From NCBI GenBank assembly GCA_047967505.1, contig CM106538.1: a stretch of DNA of 64,000 nucleotides. One strand, given 5' to 3'. The DNA comes from Dipteris shenzhenensis (taxonomy: Eukaryota > Polypodiophyta > Polypodiopsida > Gleicheniales). Below the pieces are notes generated by a model that saw nothing but the letters and a program-made list of their open reading frames with translations, did not search any database and had not been told where the DNA came from. The translations under genes and the position numbers were made by a program. Shown here piece after piece: positions 1 through 11,790 of this stretch (within the stretch, counting starts at the first letter, position 1; each line of letters starts with the position of its first letter).

Positions 1-1200
1 AAAGGAAAAAGAAGAACTAGAAATGCAACTACAACATTAAAGAAAATCCTTGATGATCATGTATTACCACATCCTCATCTTCCCCAAACAATGTCCGATG
101 GAAGTGTGGAATGCCAACATCATCTTTTTTTCGGAATGACAAAGAAGGTTGTGTTATAAACAATCAATAAAACTTTGCAAGATAGAGAAGAAAGCATGAT
201 TTCAAGGGAAACCTTCTATAAAATTTGGCATGGATAGTTTTAAGACACCATCAAAGAAAAGGATGTCAAAATGTAAGACATGTGATGAATTGAAAAATGC
301 CATTGAGCATAATAAATGTAAGCACAAGTGAGGAAAAGATACAAGATGGCGAACAATCCATTTAAGTCATGTGCAAGATGCTAGATTGTTGTATGCCTCT
401 TAGAGAAAGGAAACTATTGTGCATGTCAAAAAGTCCATGTGCATTACCATTTATGGCATGGATTAGAATATAACATCATTACCAAGGTATAGACGTACCC
501 CACAACCATTGGAGGGTCTCAAAAGGAGGAATCAGAAGTGGCTATCTTGGAGAGAATGGTAAATTGGAGAGCAATCATGGAGCCACATTCAAAAGGGCTA
601 TGATGCGCATTAATAGGGCACACAAATCCACATTATTTTTTATTTAGCATGCATAACGATATTCCAGTCATGCGATGGAAGCACTACTCAGTGGATGGAG
701 ATCATTTATGGAGTGAGCCATATGCTTTATTACAGAGAATAACTCTATTGGAGTGCTAGCACTTTTGACTTCTGTAAGAAGAGTAGGGTATTCTTAGTAT
801 GTAAGGTTTCGAGGCTTTTTGTCACTTACAGATATATCGGTGTTGTCGTTTGTAGTATAAGTGTAGCTTAAGACCTTGAGTCATATTCCAGTGAGAGATG
901 TAGGCTTAAGTATGGTAAGAAAACATAATGCATGCATGTGTGAAAGGAACGTGCATCATCATGGTTGGGGTAATGAAGGCTTTCGCCTTCATTAGGAGTT
1001 GAAGGGTTTAGGAGGATTTTAAGGGTTAGAGGGAGGTTCAAGGTTTAGAAGGAGGTTCCAAGGTTCAGAGAGAGGTTCCAAAATTTAGAATAGGTTAAAG
1101 GGTTAGAAGGATGATCCAAGGTTCAAAGTAGAGTACATGGTGGAGAACTCGTCTCCCTCGTAGATCATGGAGGTTAAGGGTTGAGGAACTAAGGGTTTAG
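1..1200. other. No recognisable gene
   Basis: AT-rich sequence with no long open frame and no protein motif that I recognise on either strand. Short runs such as the repeated aggttcaaggtt-like phrases between about 1010 and 1130 suggest a degenerate short tandem repeat. It could be old transposon debris. Confidence 0.5.
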
Positions 1201-1207
1201 GGGGAGC

Positions 1208-1425
1208 ATAGGAGTGGGAGAGGAAGAAGGTGTAAGAGCATGGGGGGAAAGGAGAGAGAGGAAAAGGGAGGAGGAGGGAGGAGGAGGAGGAGGAGGAGAA
1301 GGGAGGAGGAGGAGGAGGAGGAGGGGGGGAGGAGGAGGAGAGGGAGAGGATGGGTTGCAAGGCTGGAGGAGAGGGGAGGAGGAGTTGCAAGGTTAGAGGA
1401 GAGGGGAGGAGGAGTTGCAAGGTTA
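1208..1425. repeat. Purine-rich (GGA)n / GAGGAGG low-complexity tract
   Basis: About 200 bases of nearly pure G and A on the plus strand, made of GGA and GGAGGA units. It is followed by a short tandem phrase containing ggagttgcaaggtt, repeated two to three times. Any frame through it gives poly-Glu/Gly/Arg or poly-Ser/Pro/Leu, so open frames here are composition artefacts. Confidence 0.85.
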
Positions 1426-1559
1426 GGACATGCTTTTGGACGTGGAGTGCAAGGAAGCATGGACACTTGAGACAATTTCTTGGAATACCAAAGTAGAACT
1501 CAACACAATGCCCCAAAGAGTGTGGGCTTCATTCCATTATGGTGTATTTATACAAGTTG

Positions 1560-1860
1560 CAGAGCTTGTCTCTCTACATGTAGGAATTGTAAGACATTCT
1601 CTCTCTACATGTAGAACTTGCATATAGAAGTTGCATGTAGGAGTTGCATGTAGAAGTCATATGTTGCATGTAGGAGTTGCATGTTGAATCGCATGTAGGA
1701 ATCATATGTAGGAGTTGCATGTAGAACTCGTATGTTGTTGCATGTTGCATGTAGGAGTTGCATGTTGAACTCGCATATAGGAATCGCATGTAGGACTTGC
1801 ATGAATAACATGCATATAGGAGTTGCAAGTAGAACTTTCATGTTGAGGATTCCTAAGAGA
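1560..1860. repeat. Imperfect minisatellite built on a GTAGGAGTTGCAT unit
   Basis: A 12-15 bp unit of the type gtaggagttgcat recurs more than fifteen times. Variants include gtagaagttgcat, gtaggaatcgcat and gttgaactcgcat. Unit length varies, so three minus-strand frames stay open and read as repetitive Ser/Tyr/Cys/Met-rich peptides. I treat these as repeat artefacts. Confidence 0.8.
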
Positions 1861-1899
1861 GATTACTCCTAGCCTTATGCAAGTACAAGCAGAGCTTTG

Positions 1900-4760
1900 C
1901 CATGACTCTATACACACATTAAATTGTACTACATAAGTCCATGTTGGCTCAGAGACAACATACTCCCGGATCCATTTTATTACCCGCCATCCTCAGGTTA
2001 TGGCTTATTCTGATTACATAGCTGGGATGCCATGCATGAAATCTTGTGGCTGTGGAACTTGTGTCGTGCCATTCGATCCTCTTATAAATCCTTGGCACCA
2101 TACAATTTTTGCTAGGTAGCCTGTATCCAACATTTGTTCAAACAGAGATACGTGGCGTGCTTCTAAGATGATGACTCTTTGATAGAGTCATCTTGTAATC
2201 TGAGCATCGATCCATTCATTGGGATTGAAACTGAGTGGAGAAAAATGGTGGTTGAGGTGTGTGGGGACCTCCAAAATGTATTCCAATGTTTTGTAGAAGA
2301 TAGCACTTTGGCGAAGGAAGTGGTCAATGTTGCTGCATATTATTTGCTCATGCTACTGAAGTGCTCAAATAATTGTGCCTTGGATATTCCATTCTGCACC
2401 AGAGTATGGTTGGATCATTGGCCAATTAATGGTGCAACTGGTATCTTTTTGTATCAGATAAGAAATGCTATGTAAATCATGAATAATAACACTCATGTGT
2501 AGGAGGCAGTAGCACTAATAGGCACACATGTAGATAGTAGGAATAGATAGAAGATAGTAGCTAGAGAATATCATGACATTGGGCCTCTCTATTTTTTTTT
2601 GGGACGATTTTTGTATTGAACATATATCTTGAAAATAACTATGCGCTTGTATGAAGAACCCTGATTACAGGAAATGATGACAAGAACTTTGTGACCAAAT
2701 TGATGATTGAATGACCCATGGAGTTTGGAGAGGACCTTGGACCTTGCACTGGCACATGGAATGGATGATGGAAGGAGTGGTCACTAAAGCACTAGAGAAG
2801 GACTAGTGTTTTCCTAAAAAGACTACAGATAAGGAGCACTTTGCATGACCACAGTCGGAAAGAGTGGGCCACAAGGAAAAGGAAAAAAGGAATGGTCCCT
2901 ATTGATGATGTAAAAAGCACCAATCCACAACTAGACTTTTGCATGGAAAGCAAGGGATGAGAAGTGGAAGAAGTGAAGATCAGCTTCCACTTGATCATCC
3001 ATAAGTAGAGGCGGCCATCCCATTTCAACTCATCTTCATGCTCATCTTGAAGGTGAAGAGGGTAGTTGATCACACATTTCATGATCTTTGGGCTCATTTT
3101 TCGTTTCTTGTTCAGGGAGCCATCCATTGTGGGGGTGCTTTCATTAGCTTAAGCTCATTGCAAAAGAGCTTAGGTTGCTTTGGTTCTAGTGATTAATTGA
3201 TTTGGGATTGCATCTGGTGGTTCTTGTTGAATGATCATGAGTGACATTATCAAGTGCTCACAGGTGATTGAATTCATTTCACAACTTGTTACCTTGATGG
3301 TGGAAGTTTTTTGTAGGTTCGCAGATTACAACGCTATTATTGATCGTGATCAGAGAAGTTCTGAGCATTCGAGGCCTTTTGGTTGTTCCAGTAGCGAGGT
3401 TCTGGGTTGTTTGATATAGCTCGTGGGTCCAGATCTGGGCGGAGAGAGCAGCTGATTTTTTAGAAGCTCTACATGATTTTAACATGCTAGATGGAGAAGG
3501 AGGCAGGTCGCACTCGTTTTTCTAGGACGATAATGTGCATGCTGAAATTTTGAGTATGCGTAAAGCTTAGGAAGGTGCATATAAACCAACTCCGATCTTT
3601 GTGAAGATATACACCTGATCGTGGAAGTCTCTGGAGACAGGCGTGAAATAGTTATGGCTCTTATGCTTTTGTGACCAAGCTGCAAGCAGCAACATATGAT
3701 TTTGTTTGTGGGCTCAGTAGCTTTTCTAGTAGCGGATCTAGTGGCGAGAGGCTATGAGCAGAGAAGAGGTTGACTTGTGGTTGAGAGATTCTTACTCATC
3801 TCAATCGGGATGGTGAAGGATCATAGTGATAAATGATCCACTTGCAGCTTGCTCCAGTTCGTAGGAAAGCCGTGACATGTTTTATGAACTAGTAGAGGAA
3901 ATTGGTGGAGTTACTATAGATGCTGGGAGCCAAGAATCTACAGTAAGAATAGATGCTCATGCATGCTAATTGTGAGTAGTTCTACGATGTTCATGGAGAG
4001 GAATCCTTGCAGTAATTATCAAAGGCTTTACTACATTAGTGATCACTAAGGGTGGTGATCTGAGGTTGCCAACCTTTTCTTACAACATATGACTTGTGGA
4101 TAGCACTCTAAGAAGCTACTCGGGTCATACACATCTAGGCTTTGGATTGTAAGGAATTCCTTGGTCAGTTGCATAAGGCTAAGGTTATTGCAGGCTATAG
4201 GGAAGTATCATTCTAGTTGGTGTGTGTTTAAGGCGACTTGCAACAGCTTATATTTGAAGGTTGCGTATGATTGTAGGGACCTATATGGTGATGTGTGTGA
4301 AGTGGATCAATTACCAAATAGAAGTAGTGAGAAGCTGCTTTGTCCTGAGGCTTCAATCCATGGAAGATAGTCACAAAGGGAAGTATTAGAATTGATGTGA
4401 AGATCAAAGGTTCCATCCAAGCTCCATGGCATCCTATCCATCACTTTGGAAGCAAGGTCCTATTTGATCCTACAGGGGGTTCTATCTATGAGTTCATGGT
4501 TGCTGGAGGTTGTGATCTCTATACATTTCATCCTTGTATTTTCTACAGCTATTGGTGGCTATCAGTATATGGTATTTTATGGTGTTTCCCAGTTATGGTG
4601 TTTTGAGTTCATCTTGGGAGTGTGTTTCTTCTTGGTGTGTTTGCAAATGTGACTGTTCATCTAGCGATAAAGGCATTTCACTGTAGCTCTGCCAGTCTCA
4701 TCACGTTTTTGGTGTCTCCATGGAGGATTCGGTCTGTAACCGCGGGCCTTCAGTTTACAA
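1900..4760. other. Long interval without a recognisable gene
   Basis: Short open frames occur (for example 2179-2475 plus and 2792-3127 minus), but none shows a family motif and none is flanked by convincing signals. The stretch just before 4795 may be the leader of the decayed Ty3-like gag that follows; that is inference only. Confidence 0.4.
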
Positions 4761-4794
4761 GACCGAAATCATTAGTGGTTGATCATCATAAATC

Positions 4795-5300
4795 ATGGCT
4801 CAGGACTTCCCGTTGTTTCATGGGATGCCAGGCGAGGATGCTGAAAAGTTTATGTGGAAATTACTTGTTTGATCAAGAATCACGGCAAGATGCAGCCTTC
4901 ATGTTATAGATCTACACGTATTGTGTATAGGAGGAAGCAAGGAGATGGTTTCAAGCTTTACGAAGCCACTCAAGCAGCAAATAATTCACTGAGGTAACTT
5001 TTGAATTGGCAAGGGATGCTTTTTTGCAGCATTATAGGAGGGTAGAGGATCCAAATAAGTTGTGGCATGAAATACAAAATTTAGTGCAAAGAGGTCCCCT
5101 TGAAACATATATTCAGGATTTCAGCCGCTTGTGGGATCATTGGTGTGTGTCACTAGGGAATGAGCAGCCACCTGCCATGTTGAAGAAGGAGAAATTGATT
5201 TCAGGACTTAGAGGTCCTTTGAGGATGAAGCTAGAACTGAAACCTATAGCCAATTTCTAGGAAGCAGTGGATTTGGCAAAGGCAAAAGAGTGGAAGATGA
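4795..5300 (+). pseudogene. Remnant of a Ty3/gypsy-type gag
   Basis: The frame opens at 4795 with MAQDFPLFHGMPGEDAEKF, typical of the start of a plant Ty3-type capsid region. After several stops it continues in 5006-5260, which reads ARDAFLQHYRRVEDPNKLWHEI and then LETYIQDFSRLW. This is the helix-rich pattern of the retrotrans_gag domain. The frame is broken by stops and at least one frameshift. No downstream protease or reverse transcriptase of the same element follows. The copia LTR starting at 5328 cuts it off, so copia A probably inserted into this older element. Confidence 0.7.
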
Positions 5301-5327
5301 TTAGACTAGAGCAGTTGACCACAGGAG

Positions 5328-5679
5328 TGTTGAGATATCAAGCTCCACTCGTGCTATGCCAGGTTGACCATTGTGCATGTATGTCATCGACTTGTTAGCT
5401 GTAGATGCAGTTGGTACACTACCCATGAATAATAGCTGGATGACAGCTATCTTTATGTACTCTAGTTAGTGGCTCAGTTATTATGCCACCTTAGTTAGCT
5501 GAGTTTGGTTTGAGACCCACATATAGGGTTCACCTATTCTATTGTACTTAGAGTTCTTTTGGCTTTCACAACTAAGAAGAGGAAAACTATTTTCAGCCTG
5601 CACCTTTGTGTTACTCCCTCATTGTGTATGTGAGAAAGCCGCAAGTGAGACTCCTTCCTTCTCTCCCACTCTCTTCACA
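5328..5679 (+). repeat. 5' LTR of copia A
   Basis: 352 bp starting TGTTGAGATAT and ending CTTCACA, followed directly by the tRNA primer site. It matches the two LTRs of copia B (7905-8256 and 19876-20227) along its whole length, with scattered substitutions. Confidence 0.92.
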
Positions 5680-5691
5680 TGGTATCAGAGC
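5680..5691 (+). other. Primer binding site of copia A (tRNA-iMet)
   Basis: TGGTATCAGAGC lies immediately 3' of the LTR. It is complementary to the 3' end of plant initiator tRNA-Met, the usual minus-strand primer of plant copia elements. Confidence 0.93.
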
Positions 5692-6225
5692 TCGGTTCGT
5701 GGTAAGGAGCTCAAGAAAGCAAACCAAGTTTGCGGTATCCTAGTAAGAGGATCAGTGTTGCTATCCTTTTTTCGAGTTTGGGAGCAAATCTCTATAGGTA
5801 GCATAGCCGGAAAGTGCAAGAGTACACAGTCTTAGATTGGGACGCCCTTCACAGTGTGGTGAGAGGAAAGTATATGCTACAGGAGAGGGTGATGCCCTTG
5901 GTGAAATTATTTTTTTGATTCGAGGCCATTTTGAGGCCCATTTTGGTGGCGGAAATTTTTCACAGGCACTCAAGAAAGCGCCCTGTTTTTATTATGCGAC
6001 CACTGTTCTGCACGTCAATGAAAAGTTGCCACAGAAATTGCATCGTATGCATGTGCACAAAGATATTGGGAGTAACATAATCATTCTTATTGCCTATTGA
6101 TGCAAAATCGTCACTAGGAAGTGACTATGTGGTCAAATACCACTCTTGTCAGTTTTGCAGATTTGCCCTTGTGAGGCAGAAGTTGTGTTTTTTTGCAGTG
6201 ACAATATATTTTGCAATGTTCTATA

Positions 6226-7110
6226 ATGGCGTCTGATGCTCTTTCATATATTGTCACTGAAAAGCTTGACAAGAACAACTTCCAAGCATTGAAGTTCAGA
6301 ATGATGTATTTCCAAGTTAAGGGAAAAGGCTATTGGGAGTTCATTACTAGAGCTAAACAAGAACCAGTTATTCCTAATGTTCCTAATCAACAGGAGTTGC
6401 AGGCATTTAAAGGCTTGCATGAGAGAGCCAGAAAAGTTATGTACTAGTTGTCTATCAATATTTCAGATTCTATGATTGTGCATATTCAGGATGCCAACGT
6501 GCCGAAGGAGGCAAGGGATACTTTGACAAAAATGTATAGCACAAATACGCGAGCTAGGAAAATGCAGCTCAAGCAGTAGTTGCATAATGTGCAGAGAAAA
6601 AATATGAGCATCAATGACTACCACATGAAGGTGAAGAAGATTGCAGATGTACTTGCTTCTATTGGGTCACTAGTGGAAGATGATGATTTAGTTTTTGTGA
6701 CCTTGAATGGTCTAAGAAAGGATTATGCACCATTCTGGACATCCATTGCCGCCCGTGAGAATTTTCCTGATTTTGAGGAGTTGATTGCTCTTCTAATTTC
6801 TGAAGAGCAGAGAAATGGTGGTGCATCTTCTTCAGGAAGAACTTCAAAAGAAGCTATCTTCTACTCAAATGCTAGAAGAGGTAGAGGCAGAAGTAGAGCA
6901 GGTGGATTTTGAGGTCATGGCAGAAATTAGAATATGCAGCGAATTCAAGAAAATGAGTCCTATGGAGGAGGACTTCGTAACTTTAGAGGCAGGCAGAGCC
7001 AAAGAGGTCGTGGTGGATGGCAGAGAGGCCAAAATGCAAACAGTAATGTTGAATGCTACTACTGTGGTAAAATGGGTCATATGGTTAAAGACTGCTATAA
7101 AAAGTAGAAT
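6226..7110 (+). pseudogene. Copia A gag (UBN2-type) with zinc knuckle, interrupted
   Basis: The start at 6226 gives MASDALSYIVTEKLDKNNF, the familiar copia Gag opening in which a short N-terminus leads to an L-D-x-x-N-F/Y motif. UBN2-like capsid sequence follows, then a Gly/Arg-rich stretch. A CCHC zinc knuckle CYYCGKMGHMVKDC is encoded at about 7054-7095. In-frame stops occur near 6445, 6580 and 6910, with a frameshift before the knuckle, so no full Gag can be made. Product role: nucleocapsid assembly and RNA packaging. Confidence 0.85.
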
Positions 7111-7116
7111 GACATC

Positions 7117-7904
7117 ATGACTGGAAAATTGCAGCAAGGCAATTATGCATCCTCTAGGAGACAGGGCAATGACAGAAATGAGCATCTATTTATGGTGCAG
7201 CACATGACTAATTCTGTGACAAGTGCAGAAGAAAGCAATGATGTGTGGTATGTTGACTCAGGTGCGTCAAACCACATGAGAGGTCATGCAGAATGGATGC
7301 AAGATGCAAGGAAAATGGAAAGACTAGGATTCGTGGAGATTGGTGATGATACTACACATCCTATTGTGCAGATTGGTCAAATTCCTTTGTCTATGTAGGA
7401 TGGAAAAAAGAAGTACCTGTCTGATGTATTTCATGTCTCGAATATCACCAAGAACCTGCTTTTTGTTGGTCAAATGGTCGAGTAGGTCTTGAGGTCAGAT
7501 TTAATCCTCATGGACTCTTTGTTGAGGATATGAAAAATAAAGGTCGCTTGATAGCAAAAGGGAAGAAGAAGGGCAAGATGTTTATGTTGGATGCAGACAT
7601 GCCTGAATTGCATGCAACAATGTTTGCACATGGGACCGGTGTAGTTGCAGATATTGATATCTGGCATAAACGCATTGGTCATGTTAATGTATATCAACTT
7701 AAATTAATCCAGGACCAAAATATTGTTGCAGGATCGCCTAAGTTCAAGGTTGAAAAAATGCATAAGGTATGTGAAGCCTGTCAATTTGGAAAACATGCAA
7801 GGAAACCACTTCCTAGACATGTTCAAGAGAGTAAGAGGACATTGGAATTAATCCACTTTGATGTGTGAACTAATAAAGCTGCATCTATTGGAGGCTGTCA
7901 TTAT
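7117..7904 (+). pseudogene. Copia A protease and pre-integrase region, cut by insertion of copia B
   Basis: The aspartic protease signature WYVDSGASNHM is encoded at about 7246-7278. The GAG-pre-integrase zinc-binding region follows: IWHKRIGHVN near 7660, then C-x-x-C in CEACQFGKHARK near 7770. Stops at about 7396 and 7480 break the frame. The sequence ends at 7904 exactly where the LTR of copia B begins and resumes at 20228 after a 5-bp repeat. Confidence 0.85.
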
Positions 7905-8256
7905 TGTTGAGATATTGAGCTCCACTCATGATATGCCAGGGTGACCGTTGTGCATTTATGTCACCAACTTGTTAGCTGCAGATGTGGTTGGTACACCACC
8001 CATGAATAGTAGCTAGATGACAGCTATCTTTATGTACTCTAGTTCGTGGCTCAGTTAGTATGCCACCTTAGTTAGCTGAGTTTGGTTTGAGACCCACATA
8101 TGGGGTTCTTCTATTTCTTTGTATTAAAGTTCTTTTGGCTTACACAACTAAGAAGAGGAAAGCTGTTTTCAACCTCCACCTTTGTGTGTATTTCCCCATT
8201 GTGTATGTGAGAAACCCACAAGTGAGACTCCTTCCCTCTCTCCCACTATCTTCACA
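7905..8256 (+). repeat. 5' LTR of copia B
   Basis: 352 bp, TGTTGAGATAT to CTTCACA, the same length and sequence type as the copia A 5' LTR. It is preceded by ATTAT and followed by a mutated primer site. Confidence 0.93.
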
Positions 8257-8268
8257 TGGTATTAGAGC
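8257..8268 (+). other. Primer binding site of copia B (mutated)
   Basis: TGGTATTAGAGC directly follows the LTR. It differs from the canonical iMet primer site at one position (C to T). Confidence 0.88.
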
Positions 8269-8679
8269 CTGGTTCATGGTAAGGAGCTCAAGAAAGCAAA
8301 CCAAGTTCGCGGTGTCCTAGTAAGAGGACCAGTGTTGCTTTCCTTTTTTGAGTTTGGGAGCAAATCTCTGCAGGTAGCACAGCCGAAAAGTGCAAGAGTG
8401 CATTGTCTCAGATTGAGATGCCCTTCGCGGTGTGGTGAGAGGGCAGTAAATGCTGTGCGAGAGGGCGAATTGAGGCCATTTTGGGGCCCATTTCAGAGGC
8501 GTAAGTTCTCCACAAGCACTAAGAAAAAGGCACTGTTTTTGCTATGTGAGCACTGCTCTGCAAGTTGGTGAAAAGTTGCCACAGAAATTGCATCGTATGC
8601 CTATGCATAGAGATATTGGGAGTTACAAAATCATCCTTATTTCCTGTTCATGCAAAATTGTCACAGTGTTCTATAAAGT

Positions 8680-9560
8680 CATTTGATTCTCTTTCACAGA
8701 TTGTCATTGAAAAGCTTGACAAGAGCAACTTCCAAGCATGGAAGTTTAGAATGATGAGTTTCCTTATGGAAAAAGGCTATTGGGAGTTCATTACAGGAAC
8801 TAAAGAAAAACCAGTTCTTCCTAATGTTCCCAATTAATAGGAAATGCACGCATTTAAAGGATGGCATGAGAGAGCCAGAAAAGTTATGTACTGGTTGTCT
8901 ATCAGTATTTTAGATTCTATGATTGTGCATATTTAGGATGCAAGTACGCCAAAGGAGGCATGGGATACTTTGGCAAAAATGTATAGCACAAATACGCAAG
9001 CCAAGAAAATGCAGCTCAAGTAGGAGTTACACAATGTGCAAAGAGAAAATATGAGCATCAATGACTACCACATGAAGGTGAAGAAAATTGCAGATGCACT
9101 TGCTTCCATTAGGTTGCCAGTGGAAGATGATGATTTAGTTTCTGTGACCTTGAGGTCTAGGAAAGGATTATGCACAATTTCAAACATCCATTGCCGTCCG
9201 TGAAAAATTTCCTGATTTTGAGGAGTTGTTTGCTCTTCTAATTTTTGAAGAGCAAAGAAATGGTGGTGCATCTTCTTCAGGAGGAACTTTAAAAGAAACT
9301 GTCTTCTACTCAAATGCTAGAAGAGGTAGAGGCAGAGGTAGAGCAGGCCGATCTGGAGGCCGTGGTAGAAATCAGAATATGTAGTAAACTCAAGAAAACC
9401 AGTCCTATGGAGGAGGACATGGTAACTCTAGAGGCAGGGGGAGCCAAAGAGGTCATGGTGGATGGCAGAGAGGCCAAAATGCAAACAGCAATGTTGAATG
9501 CTACTACTATGGTAAAATGGGTCATAAGGCTAAAGACTACTATAAAAAGCAGAATGACAT
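8680..9560 (+). pseudogene. Copia B gag with degraded zinc knuckle
   Basis: Homologous to the copia A gag throughout, including LDKSNFQAWKFRMM near 8720 and the Gly/Arg-rich tail. The equivalent of the start codon is lost. Stops occur near 8836, 8935 and 9022. The knuckle at about 9502-9542 reads CYYYGKMGHKAKDYY, so two of the four metal ligands have changed from Cys to Tyr. Confidence 0.85.
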
Positions 9561-10261
9561 CATGAATGGAAAATTGCAGCAAGGGAATTATGCATCTTCT
9601 AGTAGACAGGGTGATGACAGAAATGAGCATCTGTTTATGGTGCAGCACATGACCAATTCTGTGACAAGTGCAGAAGAAAGCAATGATGTGTGGTATGTTG
9701 ACTCAGGTGCATCAAACCACATGACAAGTCATGTAGAATGGATGCAAGATGCAAGGAAAATGGAAAGACCAAGATTTGTGGAGACTGGTGATGATACTGC
9801 ACATCCTATTGTGCAAATTGTTAAAATTCCTTTGTCTATACAGGATGGGAAAAAGAAATACTTGTTTGATGTATTTCATGTCCCGAACATCACCAAGAAC
9901 CTGGTTTCTGTTGGTCAAATGGTTAAGCAGGGCTTGCAGGTCAGATTTAATCCTCATGGATGCTTTGTTGAGGATATGAAAAATAACAGTCGCTTAATAG
10001 AAAAAGGAAAGAAAAAGGGCAAGATGTTTACGTTGGATGCGGACATGCCTGAATTGAGTGCAACAATGTTTGCACATGGGACCGGTGTAGTTGCAAATAT
10101 TGATATCTGGCATAAACGCATTGGTCATGTTAATGTACAGCGACTTAAATCAATGCAGGCCCAAAATATTATTGCAGGATTGCCTAAATTCAAGGTTGCA
10201 GAAATGCATAAGTTATGTGAAGCCTATCAATTTGGAAAACAGGCAAGGAAACCATTTCCTA
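9517..10261 (+). pseudogene. Copia B protease and pre-integrase region, split by the CACTA insertion
   Basis: An unbroken frame covers the protease signature WYVDSGASNHM (about 9688-9720), the region up to VFHVPNITKNLVSVGQM, and the pre-integrase motif IWHKRIGHVN (about 10106). The second C-x-x-C is damaged (CEAYQFG instead of CEACQFG). The frame runs into the CACTA element at 10262 and resumes after it at 16606, with CTA duplicated (10259-10261 and 16603-16605). Confidence 0.88.
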
Positions 10262-10357
10262 CACTACTACACACGCATCCTATTGCGACGTTTACGTACC
10301 GACGATTAGCACCCGCTTAGCGTTAATCGTCGGTATAAAAATCGAGTGTCGTAAATC

Positions 10358-10500
10358 GTCGCTATATAGCGACTTTTAATAAGCGTCGCTATATAGTGAC
10401 GTTAGTAAAAGTCACTATATAGCGACTTTTAAAAGTCGCTATATAGCGACGTTAGTAAAAGTCGCTATATAGCGACTTTTAAAGGTTGCTATATAGCGAC
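10358..10500. repeat. Left subterminal palindromic repeats of the CACTA element
   Basis: Six copies of GTCGCTATATAGCGAC or one-base variants, spaced by short linkers. The unit is a perfect 16-bp palindrome. In the En/Spm family, subterminal repeats are the binding sites of the TnpA protein; binding here is inferred from family knowledge and position. Confidence 0.9.
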
Positions 10501-10715
10501 ACTGAGACACTAAATTATAGTGACGTTTTACAGAGAGGTTTTTTTTTTTTTTTAGCCTTAAAATTTATTTTCTTCCAATGACAAAATTTTTTAAATTTTC
10601 ATACATGTTTGAGCTCATAGAGAATTAAAAAATGAGAGCATGTACATCAAGCCTTTGAAGCTCATATATTCATGTCCAAGTTTGAGATGAGAAAAATCAA
10701 ATTAAATAAGAGCAT

Positions 10716-11790
10716 TTACATCAACTGTTTCATCTTGAGCCAAGTCAAGGCGCCAAGCAAGTCTATCTCCAACTCTATACCGAGTTGATCTCCTATATCA
10801 TCATCGTACTCTAGCATCGTACGTTCACCTAAAAGTATTTGATCATCTTCTTCAATTAAGCTTAAGTGTGGTGATTGATCTTGACGATTGTTGTCTTCCT
10901 CGTCAATATCGTGATCTCCATCCTCCTCCCGTGCGATGTCATTATGCGCATCTTCCTCTTGCCTCATATGGTGATCTACATCTTCTTCGCTAGATTCATC
11001 AATTGGATCCGGATTTGGTAGTGGCATCTCCATATCCACATCTCGATCTTCAAAAATCTGCTTACTTCGTGGTGCAACTTGGATCACGTACCACCATCTT
11101 GGATCAGAACGATCCGGATGAAAAACCACCTATATTGAAGATGAAAAATCACGTGCCAAATGTCGTCAATTATATATATATCAATGGACTTAAAAAACGA
11201 AAGCTTCGACTAATTAAATCATTAGTATGCACCTGCTCACAGTGCTCGGGAAGAACAAAAGTATCACTTTCATCGGTCCAATGTTTGGTGGAGTCTATTG
11301 CAAAGAGACCGCTACCATCTTTTCTCACAGTTGCATGGGGACCGTTGTAAGTAGTTCTAAACCATTTTACATCAAGAATGAAAATAGTAAATCGTCTGAA
11401 ATCAATTTCATAGATGTCGCGTATGGTTCCACAATAATCCAACTGTGAGGAGAGAAGATTGGTATCCGAAGCACTTGCTCGGCTATCTTGTGTGAAGTTA
11501 GCCATGACTCCACAATCATACGTGACTCTCTTTGAATCGATGCGTTCTATGTGAAAATGTCGTCCATATGACCATAATGCACTGTACTTTTTGTACTGTA
11601 AAAGAGCATCATTAAAACAATGAAGATGCACCTATTTTATAGCATATATTGCCACAAATAATTACTTAATTACATCAAGAGATAAGAAACTTACATGCAC
11701 CATACATCCAGATGATAACTCCCGCTCGCGCTCGTTTATTGTCTCTCCATCACGTTCGGCCTTACGTATTGTCTCTATTTCCGCATGAGC
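10716..11790 (-). pseudogene. tnpD-type transposase C-terminal exons (DUF4216-like), truncated
   Basis: Three exons read in the order 11790-11695, 11631-11233 and 11129-10716, with GT-AG borders (donors GTAAGT and GTGCAT). The middle exon contains YCGTIRDIYEIDF, then DVKWFRTTYN and a run to FVLPEHCEQV. The last begins VVFHPDRSDPRWWYVIQ. This is the pattern of the DUF4216 domain at the C-terminus of plant CACTA transposases. The tail is strongly acidic (Asp/Glu-rich) and ends at 10716. Upstream, coding sequence stops at the tandem-repeat block near 11790, so the DDE catalytic domain is missing. Confidence 0.85.

Noticed and set aside
1560-1860. CRISPR-like array
   Set aside because: Units are contiguous imperfect repeats without spacers, and the context is a plant genome.
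5680-5691. tRNA gene fragments at TGGTATCAGAGC sites
   Set aside because: These are primer binding sites next to LTRs; no cloverleaf surrounds them.
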